A program made the position numbers and the translations under genes. Below are positions 51,408 through 60,388 of a stretch of DNA of 64,000 nt, piece by piece; position 1 is the first letter of the stretch, and the number at the start of each line of letters is the position of its first letter. Origin of the DNA: Hyphomicrobiales bacterium (GTDB lineage Bacteria; Pseudomonadota; Alphaproteobacteria; Rhizobiales; Rhizobiaceae); assembly GCA_900469445.1 (NCBI GenBank), contig UBXM01000059.1, positions 1 to 64,000 of the forward strand. Direction: 5' to 3'. The notes under the pieces are model-generated. The model was not told where the DNA came from. It was given only the letters and a program-made list of their open reading frames with translations, and searched no databases.

Positions 51408-51624
51408 GTTAGCATCCCGTTTTCTGGGCAATTGGCGCGCTGTGCAGCCGAGTGCCGAAGATTATGCTGTTCCGCGCCCTTTTGATTTTCCCCTCCCTTT
51501 GCGGGTTTTATGGGTTTTTGGGCCTTTATTAGACTGAAGTTTGACAGTTCGGCCCCGCCATTTTCTCCGAATTGGCGGGGTAGTGCGGCAGAAAATTCTG
51601 AAATTTGCCTCTTGGCGGTATAAG

Positions 51625-51644
51625 GCCCGGTGCGTGATCCGGGC
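51625..51644 (-). terminator. Hairpin after the aminotransferase
   Basis: GCCCGG / CCGGGC with an eight-base loop directly after the aminotransferase stop on the minus strand. Short but well placed. Confidence 0.4.
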
Positions 51645-53024
51645 TCAATCCTTCATCGCGCGGCGGACATCGGGATCTTCCAGCGTCTGATCGAGGGTCT
51701 TTGCGGTACGCTCGATGATCGCATCGATCTCGTCATCCGTGCAGCAAAGCGGTGGAGCATAACCGAGAATGCCGGTGGCGAATGCGCGGATCACGAGGCC
51801 ATTGTCCCAGGCGCGATCGAAGACTCTCCGCGCGGGGGCCGCTTCAGCGGGAAGCGGGGTTTTGGCAATCTTGTCGGTCACGAGTTCGACGGCCGCCAGC
51901 ATGCCGCGCCCGCGGACGTCTCCAACCAGAGGATGATCTCTCAGGCTTTCGAGGCCGGCCATCAACCGTGCGCCGGCTTTAACGCCGTTTTCGAGCAGGC
52001 CGCCTTCTTCGTAGAGTTTCAGCACTTCGAGACCGACTGCCGCGCTGACCGGATGGGCCGAATATGTGTAGCCGTGGCCGACTGCCGAGGCACCCGCGCC
52101 ATCGGCGATCACCTGATAGACGTGGTCTGCCATGAACACGGCGCCCATGGGAACATATCCGGATGTCAGGCCCTTGGCGGTCGTCATGAAATCGGGAACG
52201 ATATCGTCCTCGGTGCAGGCGAAGAGCGGTCCGGTGCGACCGAAGCCGGTGATGACTTCGTCTGCGACGAACAGGATACCGTATTCCTTGCAGAGATTGC
52301 GCATTGCCTTCAGCCAGCCCTTGGGCGGAACGATGACGCCGCCGGAACCCTGGATCGGCTCGGCATAGAATGCCGCAACCCGGTCCGGACCGATCGTCTC
52401 GATCTTGTCCTTCAACTGGGCAAGCGAGGCATCGATGATCGCTTGAGGATCCTGGCCGACAGGATTGCGGTAGGGATAGGGCGACGGGATCTTGTGCTGC
52501 CATTCGAAGGGAATGCCGAAGCCCGTGTGGAAATTGGCAAGCGCGGTCAGGCCTGCGCCGACCGTCGAGGAGCCGTGATAGCCCTGTTCGATGGAGATGA
52601 ATTGGTCACGCTGCGGCTGCCCCCTGGCAATCCAGTAGTAGCGGATGAAGCGGATTGTGCTATCGATGGCATCAGAACCGCCAAGCGTGAAATAGATATG
52701 CTTGAGATCGCCGGGCGCTCGATCGGCCAGTTCCGCTGCGAGGCGGATGGGGGCTTCGGAACCCAGTCCGAAATAGGCTGTCGCATAGGGCAGTTCACGC
52801 ATCTGGCGCGCCGCGGCTTCGACGATCGAGTCATGTCCGTAACCGGCATTGACGCACCAGAGCCCGGCAAAACCGTCGATCAGCTGATGACCGTGGGCAT
52901 CCGTGACGGTCGCGCCCTTGGCAGATGCAAGCACCCGCACGCCCTGCTGTTCATGGCCGCGATAGGAGGCGACCGGATGGACCAGATGGGCGCGATCGAG
53001 TTCGATGAGCGAATTACTGAGCAT
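51645..53024 (-). CDS. Class III aminotransferase (omega-amino acid/polyamine type)
   Basis: A 459-residue PLP enzyme. Motifs: FAGLWCVNAGYGHDSIVEA near residues 52-70, FTLGGSDAIDSTIRFIRYY, GYHGSSTVGAG, LFVADEVITGFGRTG (PLP Asp) and TTAKGLTSGYVPMGAV with the Schiff-base lysine. It transfers an omega-amino group to pyruvate or 2-oxoglutarate, giving a semialdehyde; the neighbouring succinate-semialdehyde dehydrogenase fits GABA or a related amine. ATG at 53024 has GGAG before it. The tandem-GNAT gene lies 13 bases upstream on the same strand. Confidence 0.92.
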   Translation of the reverse strand: MLSNSLIELDRAHLVHPVASYRGHEQQGVRVLASAKGATVTDAHGHQLIDGFAGLWCVNAGYGHDSIVEAAARQMRELPYATAYFGLGSEAPIRLAAELADRAPGDLKHIYFTLGGSDAIDSTIRFIRYYWIARGQPQRDQFISIEQGYHGSSTVGAGLTALANFHTGFGIPFEWQHKIPSPYPYRNPVGQDPQAIIDASLAQLKDKIETIGPDRVAAFYAEPIQGSGGVIVPPKGWLKAMRNLCKEYGILFVADEVITGFGRTGPLFACTEDDIVPDFMTTAKGLTSGYVPMGAVFMADHVYQVIADGAGASAVGHGYTYSAHPVSAAVGLEVLKLYEEGGLLENGVKAGARLMAGLESLRDHPLVGDVRGRGMLAAVELVTDKIAKTPLPAEAAPARRVFDRAWDNGLVIRAFATGILGYAPPLCCTDDEIDAIIERTAKTLDQTLEDPDVRRAMKD

Positions 53025-53037
53025 GATGTTCTCCGGA

Positions 53038-53877
53038 TCAGCCAAGGGCTTGATTGGCTAGGGCAAAGGTTGTCGCCGTAGAGGCGGCGGATTGAATGGA
53101 AAGAGGCCGCGACATGGCGATGCCGCCGCCGACATGGGAAAGAGCGTGCTCCGAAAGCCATGGAGCGAGGCCGGCAGCAGCGATGGTATCGACCCGAACG
53201 AAACTGCCGATCCGCTGAGCCAGGAAATGAGACACGAGTGATTGCGCATCCTTAAGATTGCCGGCGACCACCGGTCCGATGACCTCGCCGCGACCGAAGG
53301 CACGGATGCAGGCAAAGCCGGTGATTTCACTGCCATTGCGGATGACGGCGAACTCGCCGATCTCGAAGAGCTTGTGCATGAGCGCTGCGCGGTCTGCGCC
53401 AAACGCCTGTCTGTCGAGTGCCGTTATCGCGGGCAGGTCATCAGCCGTTGCGGCCTGCGTATTGGCCGAAGACCGTGCTGAGGCGACGATCCCCTGGTGC
53501 TGGAGGATCGTGCCGGTTTCGCGAAAGCCGAGCTTTTCATAAAGAGGAAGCCCGTCACTGGTGGCGATCAGGCGAAGAGGCCGCGCGCCACCGATAGCCA
53601 GGGCCGCATCCATCAAACGGCGACCGAGGCCGCGGCCACGCATGGCGGAATCGACTATGACCATATTGATCGTCGCACAATCCGAACCATAGAGCGTGAC
53701 GAGAGCGGTGCCGACCACGTTGCCGTCCTCCTCTACCGCAACCACGCCCTCGCTCAATTGCTGGGCGACCTGCCAGTCTTCCTGACGGTGCGGCCAACCG
53801 GCCTCTCGCGAGAGACGAACGGCTGCCTCAAGGTGTTCGGCGTCAAAGGCCTTGATCTCAATGTCACCCATCTGCAT
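53038..53877 (-). CDS. Tandem-GNAT acetyltransferase, first paralogue
   Basis: A 279-residue protein with two GNAT-like halves. The N-terminal half (about 5-130) has the acetyl-CoA loop MRGRGLGRRLMDAAL (R-G-x-G-x-G/A) and LYEKLGFRETG. The C-terminal half (about 140-279) contains FGADRAALMH, AFGRGEVIGPVVA and IGSFVRVDT. The same landmarks occur in the gene at 63080-63979. Such proteins N-acetylate small amines. GGGAG lies before ATG 53877, and the long in-frame extension to 54066 is not credible. Coupled to the aminotransferase; it may protect or channel an amine intermediate (inference). Confidence 0.85.
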   Translation of the reverse strand: MQMGDIEIKAFDAEHLEAAVRLSREAGWPHRQEDWQVAQQLSEGVVAVEEDGNVVGTALVTLYGSDCATINMVIVDSAMRGRGLGRRLMDAALAIGGARPLRLIATSDGLPLYEKLGFRETGTILQHQGIVASARSSANTQAATADDLPAITALDRQAFGADRAALMHKLFEIGEFAVIRNGSEITGFACIRAFGRGEVIGPVVAGNLKDAQSLVSHFLAQRIGSFVRVDTIAAAGLAPWLSEHALSHVGGGIAMSRPLSIQSAASTATTFALANQALG

Positions 53878-54212
53878 GGACGATGCTCCCTTTTCTGCAT
53901 TCGAGTTTCGGGGGGAATAGGCCGGACGATTATCCGAAGGCGGTGGCTGTGACGATATCTTCCGCCAAAGCGGCGGCCCGTTGCCGCATCTTATGCCGCG
54001 CTTTGATCTTTCTGCTGCGTTTCCGGGTGGTTCTGGCCGGGGTTCAGGCTCGGTTTCTGCAACCAAATGCCAAAGCGAAGCCAGGATACAGAACTTTCTG
54101 CTTCGAAAGAGGGGAAATCAGTCGGCAGACGCGCGGGAAGCAGTTCTATTATCGATCATCACCCGAAACGCCAGCCAGGCCTTCCCAAAGGCCCCATGCA
54201 AGGATGAAGCGC
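53878..54212. other. Divergent promoter region of GNAT and HAD/oxidase genes
   Basis: No gene is visible in these 335 bases. It separates the minus-strand GNAT-aminotransferase pair from the plus-strand HAD-oxidase pair. A 12-bp inverted repeat CAGAA-CT-TTCTG lies at 54088-54099. A similar CAGAA-AA-TTCTG occurs at 51589-51600 between the aminotransferase end and the HAD/ABC promoter. Confidence 0.45.
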
Positions 54213-54881
54213 ATGACCACCTTCCGCCCGAAATACATCACCTTCGATTGCCATGGTACCCTGATCAACTTCCAGATGGCGGAAGCGGCGCGCGACCTTT
54301 ATGGCGACCGTCTCGATGAGCCGGCCATGCTGGAGTTCATCAAGAATTTTGCGGGCTATCGGTTCGATGAGATCATGGGCGCCTGGAAGCCCTATGCCGA
54401 GGTTGTCTACAACTCGCTGGAACGGACCTGCAAGCGCAACGGCGTGACCTTCGCCGACGAGGACGCCAAGATGGTCTATGAGCGCGTTCCGACCTGGGGG
54501 CCGCATGCGGATGTGCCGGCAGGGCTTGCCAAGGTTGCCAAGGAAATTCCGCTGGTCATTCTCTCCAACGCCATGAACGACCAGATCCCTTCCAACGTCG
54601 CCAAGCTCGGAGCTCCATTCCATGCCGTTTATACGGCCGAGCAGGCCAATGCCTACAAGCCGCGCTTCCAGGCTTTCGAATACATGTTCGACATGCTGGG
54701 CTGCGGCCCGGAAGACATCCTTCATTGCTCGTCGTCCTTCCGCTACGATCTGATGTCGGCCCATGATCTCGGCATCAAGAACAAGGTCTGGGTCAATCGT
54801 CGCCATGAGCCGGCCAATCCCTATTACGGCTATACGGAAATCGCCGATATCTCCGGGCTGGCCGGCGTTGTCGGGCTCTAG
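54213..54881 (+). CDS. HAD-superfamily hydrolase, haloacid-dehalogenase type II-like, second copy
   Basis: A 222-residue HAD protein. Motif I FDCHGTLINF, motif II ILSNAMND, motif III lysine in AYKPRFQAFEYMF and the late motif LHCSSSFRYDLMSAHDLG. Related to the HAD at 50691-51407 but clearly diverged (FDCHGTL against FDVVGTL). ATG at 54213 has AAGGA eight bases upstream; the ATG at 54204 is also possible. It lies 15 bases before the DAO oxidase on the same strand, so the two probably serve one pathway. No substrate can be named. Confidence 0.82.
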   Translation: MTTFRPKYITFDCHGTLINFQMAEAARDLYGDRLDEPAMLEFIKNFAGYRFDEIMGAWKPYAEVVYNSLERTCKRNGVTFADEDAKMVYERVPTWGPHADVPAGLAKVAKEIPLVILSNAMNDQIPSNVAKLGAPFHAVYTAEQANAYKPRFQAFEYMFDMLGCGPEDILHCSSSFRYDLMSAHDLGIKNKVWVNRRHEPANPYYGYTEIADISGLAGVVGL

Positions 54882-54896
54882 GAAGGGCCGAGGCTG

Positions 54897-56171
54897 ATGA
54901 AATACGTCTCCTATTGGCATGATACGGCATCCCGCTTTGCGGGAGCCGTTCAGGGACCCGTCGAGGGTCATTACGACGTTGCCGTCATCGGCGGAGGATT
55001 TACGGGACTTGGCGCTGCGCGGCAGCTGGCGATGGCGGGCGCCAAGGTCGTCGTCCTTGAGCGGGATACAGTCGGTTTCGGTGCCTCGGGGCGCAATGGC
55101 GGCCATCTGAACAACGGCCTGGCACATAGTTACCTTGCCGCCAAGCAGGAGCTGGGCAAGGAGCGGGCGATTGCGCTTTACAAGGCGCTCGACGATTCCA
55201 TCGACACGCTCGAGGCAATCATTGCCGAAGAAGGCATCGACTGCAATTTTCGTCGTGCCGGCAAGCTGAAGCTCGCGTCCAAGCCGCAGCATTTCGCAAG
55301 CCTGGCGAAGAATTTCGAGGCCGTGCATGCGGAAGTCGATCCGGACACAGCACTCCTGTCTTCCGCTGATCTGAAAGGCGAAGTCGGCTCACCCTTCCAT
55401 GGCGCGATGCTGTCAAAGAAAAGCGCCATGATGCATATGGGGCGTTATGCCGTGGGCCTTGCCGAGGCAGCGGCGCGACGCGGTGCAACGATCGTCGAAA
55501 ATGCCCTGGTGACGGAGCATTCGCAGGCCGGTGGGCGTCATACCCTGAAAACCGCAAAGGGTGTCGTGACGGCCGACAACGTGCTGGTGGCGACCGGTGC
55601 CTATACGACGCCAAACTTCAGCTATTTCCGTCGTCGCATCATGGCGGTTGGCAGTTTCATCATCGCGACACGGCCGCTGACCGATGCGGAAGTGGCTGCC
55701 ACGATGCCCGGTAACCGCACCTGCGTGAACACGATGAATATCGGCAATTACTGGCGCCTGTCGCCGGATAACCGGCTGATCTTCGGGGGCAGGGCGCGAT
55801 TTTCCGCCACATCCGATCAGCGTTCGGACGCCAAGAGCGGGGAGATCCTGCGCGAAAGCCTGGGCAGGATCTTTCCGCAGCTGGCGAAAGTCGAGATCGA
55901 CTATTGCTGGGGCGGCCTCGTCGATGTCACCAAGGACCGTTATCCGCGTGCCGGTTACCATGACGGTCTATGGTACGCGATGGGCTATTCGGGTCATGGC
56001 GCACAGCTTTCCACCCATCTCGGCATGACAATGGCTGACGCGATCCTCGGCAAACCGGACAGAAGCCCGGTGAAGGATCTCGATTGGCCGGCCGTGCCCG
56101 GTCACTTCGGCAAGCCCTGGTTCCTGCCGTTTGTCGGCCTGTATTTCAAGATGCTCGACAAGATCCAGTAA
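54897..56171 (+). CDS. FAD-dependent amine oxidase (PuuB/OrdL-like)
   Basis: A 424-residue DAO-family flavoprotein closest in pattern to gamma-glutamylputrescine oxidase. It begins with SYWHDTASR (the YW-x-D/T start of PuuB-like enzymes), FAD loop VAVIGGGFTGLGAARQLAMAG (about 26-46, in parts), RDTVGFGASGRNGGHLNNG, MNIGNYWRLSPDNRLIFGGRA and YSGHGAQLSTHLGM. It oxidises a terminal or secondary amine to an aldehyde and ammonia, giving a substrate for the aldehyde dehydrogenases downstream. PuuA ligase and PuuD hydrolase genes are absent, so classical putrescine breakdown is not proven. Confidence 0.87.
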   Translation: MKYVSYWHDTASRFAGAVQGPVEGHYDVAVIGGGFTGLGAARQLAMAGAKVVVLERDTVGFGASGRNGGHLNNGLAHSYLAAKQELGKERAIALYKALDDSIDTLEAIIAEEGIDCNFRRAGKLKLASKPQHFASLAKNFEAVHAEVDPDTALLSSADLKGEVGSPFHGAMLSKKSAMMHMGRYAVGLAEAAARRGATIVENALVTEHSQAGGRHTLKTAKGVVTADNVLVATGAYTTPNFSYFRRRIMAVGSFIIATRPLTDAEVAATMPGNRTCVNTMNIGNYWRLSPDNRLIFGGRARFSATSDQRSDAKSGEILRESLGRIFPQLAKVEIDYCWGGLVDVTKDRYPRAGYHDGLWYAMGYSGHGAQLSTHLGMTMADAILGKPDRSPVKDLDWPAVPGHFGKPWFLPFVGLYFKMLDKIQ

Positions 56172-56204
56172 GCTGACGCCGGTTCCGTCATCGGTCGTAA
56201 AAAC

Positions 56205-56239
56205 AAAAGAGTGGGGTTGCATGCAGCCCCACTCTTTTT
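56205..56239. terminator. Bidirectional terminator between oxidase and SSADH genes
   Basis: AAAAGAGTGGGG / CCCCACTCTTTTT with a palindromic TGCATGCA inside the loop. T-runs exist on both strands, so it is a good intrinsic terminator for both convergent genes. Confidence 0.88.
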
Positions 56240-56260
56240 CGTGACACCTTGAGATTGGGC

Positions 56261-57718
56261 TCAGGCGAGCCCGCCCATATGGAAGGTCTTCACTTCCAGA
56301 TATTCATCGATACCGAGCTGTGATCCCTCGCGACCGAGACCCGATTGCTTGACGCCGCCGAATGGGGCGACTTCCGTCGATATCGCACCGGTATTCAGTC
56401 CGACCATGCCGAATTCGAGCGCCTCGCCGACCCGCCAGGCCCGCTTGAGGCTTTCGGTGTAGAAATAGGCCGCCAGACCGAAAGGCGTGCCGTTGGCAAT
56501 GGCGATCGCCTCGTCTTCCGTCTCGAAACGGAAGAGTGGAGCAACGGGGCCGAAGGTCTCTTCGTTTGCAAGCTGCATGTCCGTCGTTGCGCCAGTCAAT
56601 ACGATCGGAGCGGTATACTGCCCGCCCGCCGGCAGTTCAGGCTTGTCGGAGATGATCGTTGCACCCTTGGCGAGTGCGTCCTCGACGTGGCGATTGATCT
56701 TGGCGATAGCCGCCTGGTTGATCATCGGGCCGATCGAAACGCCTTTCTCCGTGCCGGGGCCGACCCTCATGGCATTGACCCGTGCCGTGAGTTTTTCGGC
56801 GAAACGCTCGTAGACGCCGGACTGAACCAGGATCCTGTTGGCGCAGACGCAGGTCTGGCCGCCATTGCGGAATTTCGAGACGATCGCGCCTTCGACGGCA
56901 AGATCGAGATCGGCATCGTCGAACACGATGAAAGGCGCGTTGCCGCCGAGTTCAAGAGACAGGCGTTTGACGCTGTCGGCGGCGCCGCGCATCAGGAGCG
57001 AGCCGACAGGAGTGGAGCCGGTAAAGGAGATCTTGCGGACCGTCTGATTGGCCATGATCTCGTTGCCGATTTCCTTCGGCATGCCGGTAACGATATTGAC
57101 CACGCCGGCCGGAATTCCGGCCATTTCGGCAAGCACGCCCAACGCCAGTGCCGAATAGGGGGTGAATTCGGATGGTTTGACGACGACCGTGCAGCCGGCG
57201 GCGAGCGCCGGGGCGATCTTGCGGGTAATCATCGCATTCGGGAAATTCCACGGCGTGATGATGCCGCAGACGCCGACCGGCTCCTTCAGGACGATGATGC
57301 GGCGATCCGGCGTCGGCGACGGGATGGTCTGGCCACCGATGCGGCGAGCCTCTTCCGCGAACCATTTGACGAAGGACGCGCCGTAGCGGATTTCGCCGCG
57401 TGCCTCATCGAGAGGTTTGCCCTGTTCGGTGGTGAGGATCAGGGCCAGATCCTCGATATGCTCGATCATCAGGCCATACCAGGCTTCGAGCAGCGCTGCG
57501 CGCTCGGCATGGGTTTTCTTCTTCCACGCCGGATAAACCTTGTTGGCGGCCTCGATCGCCGCACGCGTCTCGTCACCGCCCATATCCGGAACAGTGCCGA
57601 TGACCGTCTGGCTGGCCGGGTCGGTGACGTCGACCGTCTTGCCTGATCGGGCAGAGACCCATGTTCCGCCGATCAGGCCTTCCTGCCGAAACAGGGACGA
57701 GAGGTTCAAATTCTGCAT
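56261..57718 (-). CDS. gabD: NAD(P)-dependent succinate-semialdehyde dehydrogenase
   Basis: A 485-residue aldehyde dehydrogenase of the GabD type. Motifs: TPWNFPNAMITRKIAPALAAG, the nucleotide/Glu segment LELGGNAPFIVFDDADLD, and the catalytic NGGQTCVCANRI with the nucleophilic Cys next to a second Cys, as seen in GabD. It oxidises succinate semialdehyde to succinate. Length and ends match GabD. GAGGA lies before the ATG. It is the last gene of a minus-strand run starting at the M20 deacylase, and with the aminotransferase it could complete a GABA-type route. Confidence 0.9.
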   Translation of the reverse strand: MQNLNLSSLFRQEGLIGGTWVSARSGKTVDVTDPASQTVIGTVPDMGGDETRAAIEAANKVYPAWKKKTHAERAALLEAWYGLMIEHIEDLALILTTEQGKPLDEARGEIRYGASFVKWFAEEARRIGGQTIPSPTPDRRIIVLKEPVGVCGIITPWNFPNAMITRKIAPALAAGCTVVVKPSEFTPYSALALGVLAEMAGIPAGVVNIVTGMPKEIGNEIMANQTVRKISFTGSTPVGSLLMRGAADSVKRLSLELGGNAPFIVFDDADLDLAVEGAIVSKFRNGGQTCVCANRILVQSGVYERFAEKLTARVNAMRVGPGTEKGVSIGPMINQAAIAKINRHVEDALAKGATIISDKPELPAGGQYTAPIVLTGATTDMQLANEETFGPVAPLFRFETEDEAIAIANGTPFGLAAYFYTESLKRAWRVGEALEFGMVGLNTGAISTEVAPFGGVKQSGLGREGSQLGIDEYLEVKTFHMGGLA

Positions 57719-57738
57719 TGGTCCGGTCCTCGGTAATG

Positions 57739-58779
57739 TTAGATCGCGGCAAGCAGCGCGCTGGTGATGGCGTCCGTCCGGTCCTTGCCGGGGACGGTGC
57801 CGATGCCGCTTGCGGTGGTGGCCTCGATCGCCTTCATGATCGTGGCGGCGGCTTCCTTTTCTCCCAGATGGTCGAGCATCATGGCGCCGGACCAGACCGT
57901 GGCGATCGGATTGGCGATGCCGAGATGGGCGATATCAGGAGCGGAGCCGTGTACCGGTTCGAACATCGACGGGGCGTTGCACTCGGGATTGATATTGGCG
58001 GACGCGGCAAAACCGAGCCCGCCCTGGATGGCAGCGCCAAGATCGGTCAGAATGTCGCCGAACAGGTTGGAGGCAACCACGACATCAAGGCTTTCGGGCG
58101 CCATAACCATCCGCGCCGCCATGGCATCGATATGATAGCTGGTGACCTCGACATCCGGATATTCGGCGGAAAGCTCCCTCGTCACATCGTCCCAGAACAC
58201 CATCGAATATTTCTGGGCGTTCGATTTGGTAACGGATGCAAGCTTGCCGCGACGGCTGCGTGCCTGTTCGAAGGCAAAACGAAGGATACGCTCTACGCCC
58301 CTGCGCGTGAAGATCGAGGTCTCGACGGCAACTTCGTCGGAACTGCCCTGATGGATGCGTCCGCCGGCGCCCGAATATTCGCCCTCGGTATTCTCGCGGA
58401 TGCAGAGGATATCGAATTGCGTCGCCTTGAGCGGGCCTTCCACGCCCGGCAGCAGGCGATGTGGGCGGATATTGGCATATTGCACGAAGCTCTTGCGGAT
58501 CGGCAGAAGCAGTCCGTGCAGCGAAACCGAATCCGGAACCTCCGCCGGCCAGCCGACAGCACCGAGCAGAATGGCGTCGAAGCCGCGCAGGATCTCGATG
58601 CCATTGGCCGGCATCATCGCACCGGTCTCCTTGTAGAAAGCGCAGGACCAGGGGAACTCGGTGCCATTCAGCTCAAATCCGTGCTTGCCGGCGGCCTTTT
58701 GCAGCACCGACCATGCGGCTGCGGTCATGTCGCGGCCGATGCCGTCGCCGGGGATCAGGGCTATCGTGTGTGTCTTCAT
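57739..58779 (-). CDS. Tartrate/isopropylmalate-type dehydrogenase
   Basis: A 346-residue member of the isocitrate/isopropylmalate dehydrogenase family, closest to tartrate dehydrogenase types. NAD site start IALIPGDGIGRDMT, RENTEGEYSG, the catalytic lysine segment TKSNAQKYS, SNLFGDILTDLGAAI with the metal Asp residues, and EPVHGSAPDIAHLG. It oxidises and usually decarboxylates a 2-hydroxy diacid. ATG at 58779 has GAGG nine bases before it. It lies 11 bases after an aldehyde dehydrogenase, so it may process a hydroxy-diacid formed from the imported compound; tartrate or D-malate are alternatives. Confidence 0.85.
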   Translation of the reverse strand: MKTHTIALIPGDGIGRDMTAAAWSVLQKAAGKHGFELNGTEFPWSCAFYKETGAMMPANGIEILRGFDAILLGAVGWPAEVPDSVSLHGLLLPIRKSFVQYANIRPHRLLPGVEGPLKATQFDILCIRENTEGEYSGAGGRIHQGSSDEVAVETSIFTRRGVERILRFAFEQARSRRGKLASVTKSNAQKYSMVFWDDVTRELSAEYPDVEVTSYHIDAMAARMVMAPESLDVVVASNLFGDILTDLGAAIQGGLGFAASANINPECNAPSMFEPVHGSAPDIAHLGIANPIATVWSGAMMLDHLGEKEAAATIMKAIEATTASGIGTVPGKDRTDAITSALLAAI

Positions 58780-58790
58780 GCTCTTCATCC

Positions 58791-60254
58791 TCAAAGGCTG
58801 ATCAGGACGCTCTTGCTTTTACGGTTGGCCTGAAATGCTTCCCGGCCGAGATCCTTGCCGATACCCGACTGCTTGTAGCCGCCTGTCGGCAAAATGTGGT
58901 CGCGCGAACGACCGTAGCGATTGACCCAGATCGTGCCGGCCTGCAGGCGGCGGGTGAGCCGGATTGCGCGCGAAAGATCGCTGGTGAAGAGGCCGGCGGC
59001 CAGCCCGTAGCTCGGATGGTCGGCAAGCGCCATGGCTTCTTCCTCGTCCTCGAATGTCTGTATGGTCAAAACAGGCCCGAAGATTTCCTCGACCACCGCC
59101 GGAGACGTCTGGTCTATGCCGGCCAGGAGCGTTGGCGCGTAGAAATAACCGGGCACATCCATGGAGCTGCCGCCCGTCAGGCGTTCCGCACCGGCTGCGA
59201 CAGAGGCCGTGACGATGTCATCGATACGCTGGCGCTGCCTGTCGGAGATGATCGGCGAATACTGGCTTGCCGCATCCCAGGTCGGACCCGGCACAATGGT
59301 CTTCATCCGTTTCAAGATGGCTTCGATAAGCGCAGCGGAGGCGCTCTTTTCGACGATCAGCCGGGATCCTGCAACACAGGCCTGGCCGGCATTGCTGGTG
59401 ATGCTTGCCGTCACCGCCGCTGCCGCCTTTTCGATATCTGCATCGGCGAAGACGATCTGCGGGCTCTTGCCGCCGAGCTCCAGGGTCATCGGCTTGATGC
59501 CGGTGCGGGCGATGTTCTCCATGATCGCGGAGCCTGCGCGCGTCGAGCCGGTAAAACTCACCTTGGCGATGTCGGGGTGTCCGGTAATGGCGTTGCCGGT
59601 GGTCATTCCGTCGCCGAGCACGATGTTGATCAGGCCCGCCGGTATGCCGGCCCGCACTGCCAGTTCGGCAAGATAGAGCGTCGAGAAGGGTGTCATCTCG
59701 GACGGTTTGAGGACGACGGCATTGCCGGCGGCGAGTGCCGGACCGAGTTTCCACGCCGCCATGTTGATCGGGAAATTCCATGGCGTGATGGCGCCGACCA
59801 CTCCATAGGGTTCCGTCATGATCATGCCGAGATTGCCGTCGTCGGTCGGCACCAGATCGCCACCTTCCTTGTCGGCGAATTCGGCGAAGAAGCGGATCTG
59901 CTCTGCGGAGACCGCGATATCGCCCGAGACGAGCTGACCGACCGGGCGGGTGGAGGATACCGCCTCCAGCCGGGCCAGCGTTTCCGCCTCCTGCTCGATG
60001 AGATCGGCCCAGCGATGAAGGAGGTTCAGTCGCTCGCGCGGGCGCAGGCCGCCCCAATTGCTGGTCTTCAATGCCGATTTTGCGGTCTGAACCGCCTGAT
60101 CGACGAGATCGGCGTCGGCAACCGGGCAGCCGGCATAGTTCTTCCCATCGGATGGCCGTTGCATCGGGATCATGCCCTCAGCCGCGACAAGCCGATCGCC
60201 GATAAAATGCCCTACGGGCAAGGTCAGGCTGTCGGGATCGAAACTCAGGCTCAT
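58791..60254 (-). CDS. Aldehyde dehydrogenase (PuuC/GabD-like)
   Basis: A 487-residue NAD(P)-dependent aldehyde dehydrogenase. GVVGAITPWNFPINMAAWKL, the Glu segment LELGGKSPQIVFADADIEKA, catalytic Cys in NAGQACVAGSRL and the C-terminal GGYKQSGIGKDLGREAF are intact. Similar enzymes oxidise aminoaldehydes such as gamma-glutamyl-gamma-aminobutyraldehyde or betaine aldehyde. GGAGG before ATG 60254 sets the start; the much longer frame to 60599 is antisense readthrough of other features. It is the second ALDH of the block, so a two-aldehyde route is likely. Confidence 0.88.
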   Translation of the reverse strand: MSLSFDPDSLTLPVGHFIGDRLVAAEGMIPMQRPSDGKNYAGCPVADADLVDQAVQTAKSALKTSNWGGLRPRERLNLLHRWADLIEQEAETLARLEAVSSTRPVGQLVSGDIAVSAEQIRFFAEFADKEGGDLVPTDDGNLGMIMTEPYGVVGAITPWNFPINMAAWKLGPALAAGNAVVLKPSEMTPFSTLYLAELAVRAGIPAGLINIVLGDGMTTGNAITGHPDIAKVSFTGSTRAGSAIMENIARTGIKPMTLELGGKSPQIVFADADIEKAAAAVTASITSNAGQACVAGSRLIVEKSASAALIEAILKRMKTIVPGPTWDAASQYSPIISDRQRQRIDDIVTASVAAGAERLTGGSSMDVPGYFYAPTLLAGIDQTSPAVVEEIFGPVLTIQTFEDEEEAMALADHPSYGLAAGLFTSDLSRAIRLTRRLQAGTIWVNRYGRSRDHILPTGGYKQSGIGKDLGREAFQANRKSKSVLISL

Positions 60255-60275
60255 CGTGATGCCTCCGGTTACGTG

Positions 60276-60291
60276 ACGACGGTACCGTCGT
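60276..60291. promoter_or_regulatory. 16-bp palindrome before the aldehyde dehydrogenase
   Basis: ACGACGGTACCGTCGT, perfect and continuous, 21 bases upstream of the aldehyde dehydrogenase start on the minus strand. Candidate operator or internal promoter element within the minus-strand run; no second copy was noticed. Confidence 0.4.
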
Positions 60292-60347
60292 TTGCGCAAT
60301 GCTTGTTCCATTGGGTCTCGGCACATGGCCGAATAGGGTGCCGAATG

Positions 60348-60378
60348 CGGCGCGGCTTGATAGCCAAGTCGCGCCGCC
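60348..60378 (-). terminator. Hairpin after the cupin gene
   Basis: A 13-bp stem with one G-T pair, GCGGCGCGGCTTG / CAAGTCGCGCCGC, five-base loop, 10 bases after the cupin stop on the minus strand. It separates the cupin/dehydrogenase/deacylase genes from the aldehyde dehydrogenase. Confidence 0.65.
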
Positions 60379-60388
60379 TGCAATCGTA

